From: a virus
DNA: 25,999 bases
Direction: 5' to 3' (one strand)
IMG/VR virus record: IMGVR_UViG_3300029258_001520
Location: 1-25,999 of that record
Position numbers and translations under genes: made by a program. The notes beneath the pieces are model-generated. The model did no database searches. It was not told the origin of the DNA and worked only from the letters and a program-made list of their open reading frames with translations. This document shows, piece by piece, positions 25,956-25,999 of this stretch (position 1 is its first letter; each line of letters opens with the position of its first letter).

Positions 25956-25999
25956 TGACACAACAAGTAACTAACAGACAAAGAAAGTACCAATCATAT
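25955..25999 (+). CDS. Start of a further gene, cut by window edge
   Basis: ATG at 25955 overlaps the fibre stop (TAATG), and 15 codons are open to the edge (MTQQVTNRQRKYQSY). The overlapping-start arrangement is the same as at portal and other late junctions, so this is likely real, but nothing can be said about function. Confidence 0.4.
   Translation, partial: MTQQVTNRQRKYQSY

Overview
This window is part of a tailed-phage (or prophage) genome written in a non-standard genetic code in which TGA encodes glycine (translation table 25), so the likely host is a member of Absconditabacteria (SR1) or Gracilibacteria. Under the standard code most genes look shattered. Reading TGA as Gly restores long reading frames and places Gly at conserved sites: the tail-fibre motif DVGLGNV, the tail-fibre end NGLFQIPG-V-D-Y, the terminase motifs DLGGAGGGDET and HGADAMRY, the helicase P-loop IAGYSNTGKS, and the M23 signature VGDVIGYVGNTG. 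TGG still encodes Trp in the same proteins. The DNA is AT-rich and the starts I inspected on the late strand lack an AGGAGG-type ribosome-binding site.

Layout. Positions 1-7099 are a leftward (minus-strand) early region. In transcription order it holds about ten small unknown genes (7099 down to 4948), a promoter and operator, a compact structured leader with an intrinsic-terminator hairpin (4909 to 4744), and a replication/recombination cluster: replisome organizer, DnaB-type helicase, a 112-residue unknown, NinG-like protein, a 77-residue unknown, SSB-like protein, an HNH-like zinc protein, and a PD-(D/E)XK nuclease cut by the window edge. A 100-bp hairpin flanked by direct repeats lies between the SSB and HNH genes. 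Positions 7100-7333 are a divergent control region.

Positions 7334-25999 are the rightward (plus-strand) late region: small terminase, a 0.7-kb repeat-rich non-coding stretch, a small gene, large terminase, a small KOW-like gene, portal, a 120-residue unknown, scaffold, decoration protein, major capsid protein, two small proteins, a head-tail connector, a tail/propeller-like protein, a C1q-like protein, two very large virion proteins (one with an altered M23 peptidase domain), a small protein, a tail fibre, and the start of one more gene. I see no tape measure, major tail tube or sheath gene, so a short-tailed (podovirus-like) particle is the best inference.

How it works together. The leftward genes copy and recombine the DNA; the terminase pair fills a head built by portal, scaffold, decoration and capsid proteins; the large virion proteins probably enter or breach the envelope; and the fibre binds the host. 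The capsid block avoids TGA codons almost completely while tail and internal proteins use them heavily, which suggests translational selection on the recoded codon.
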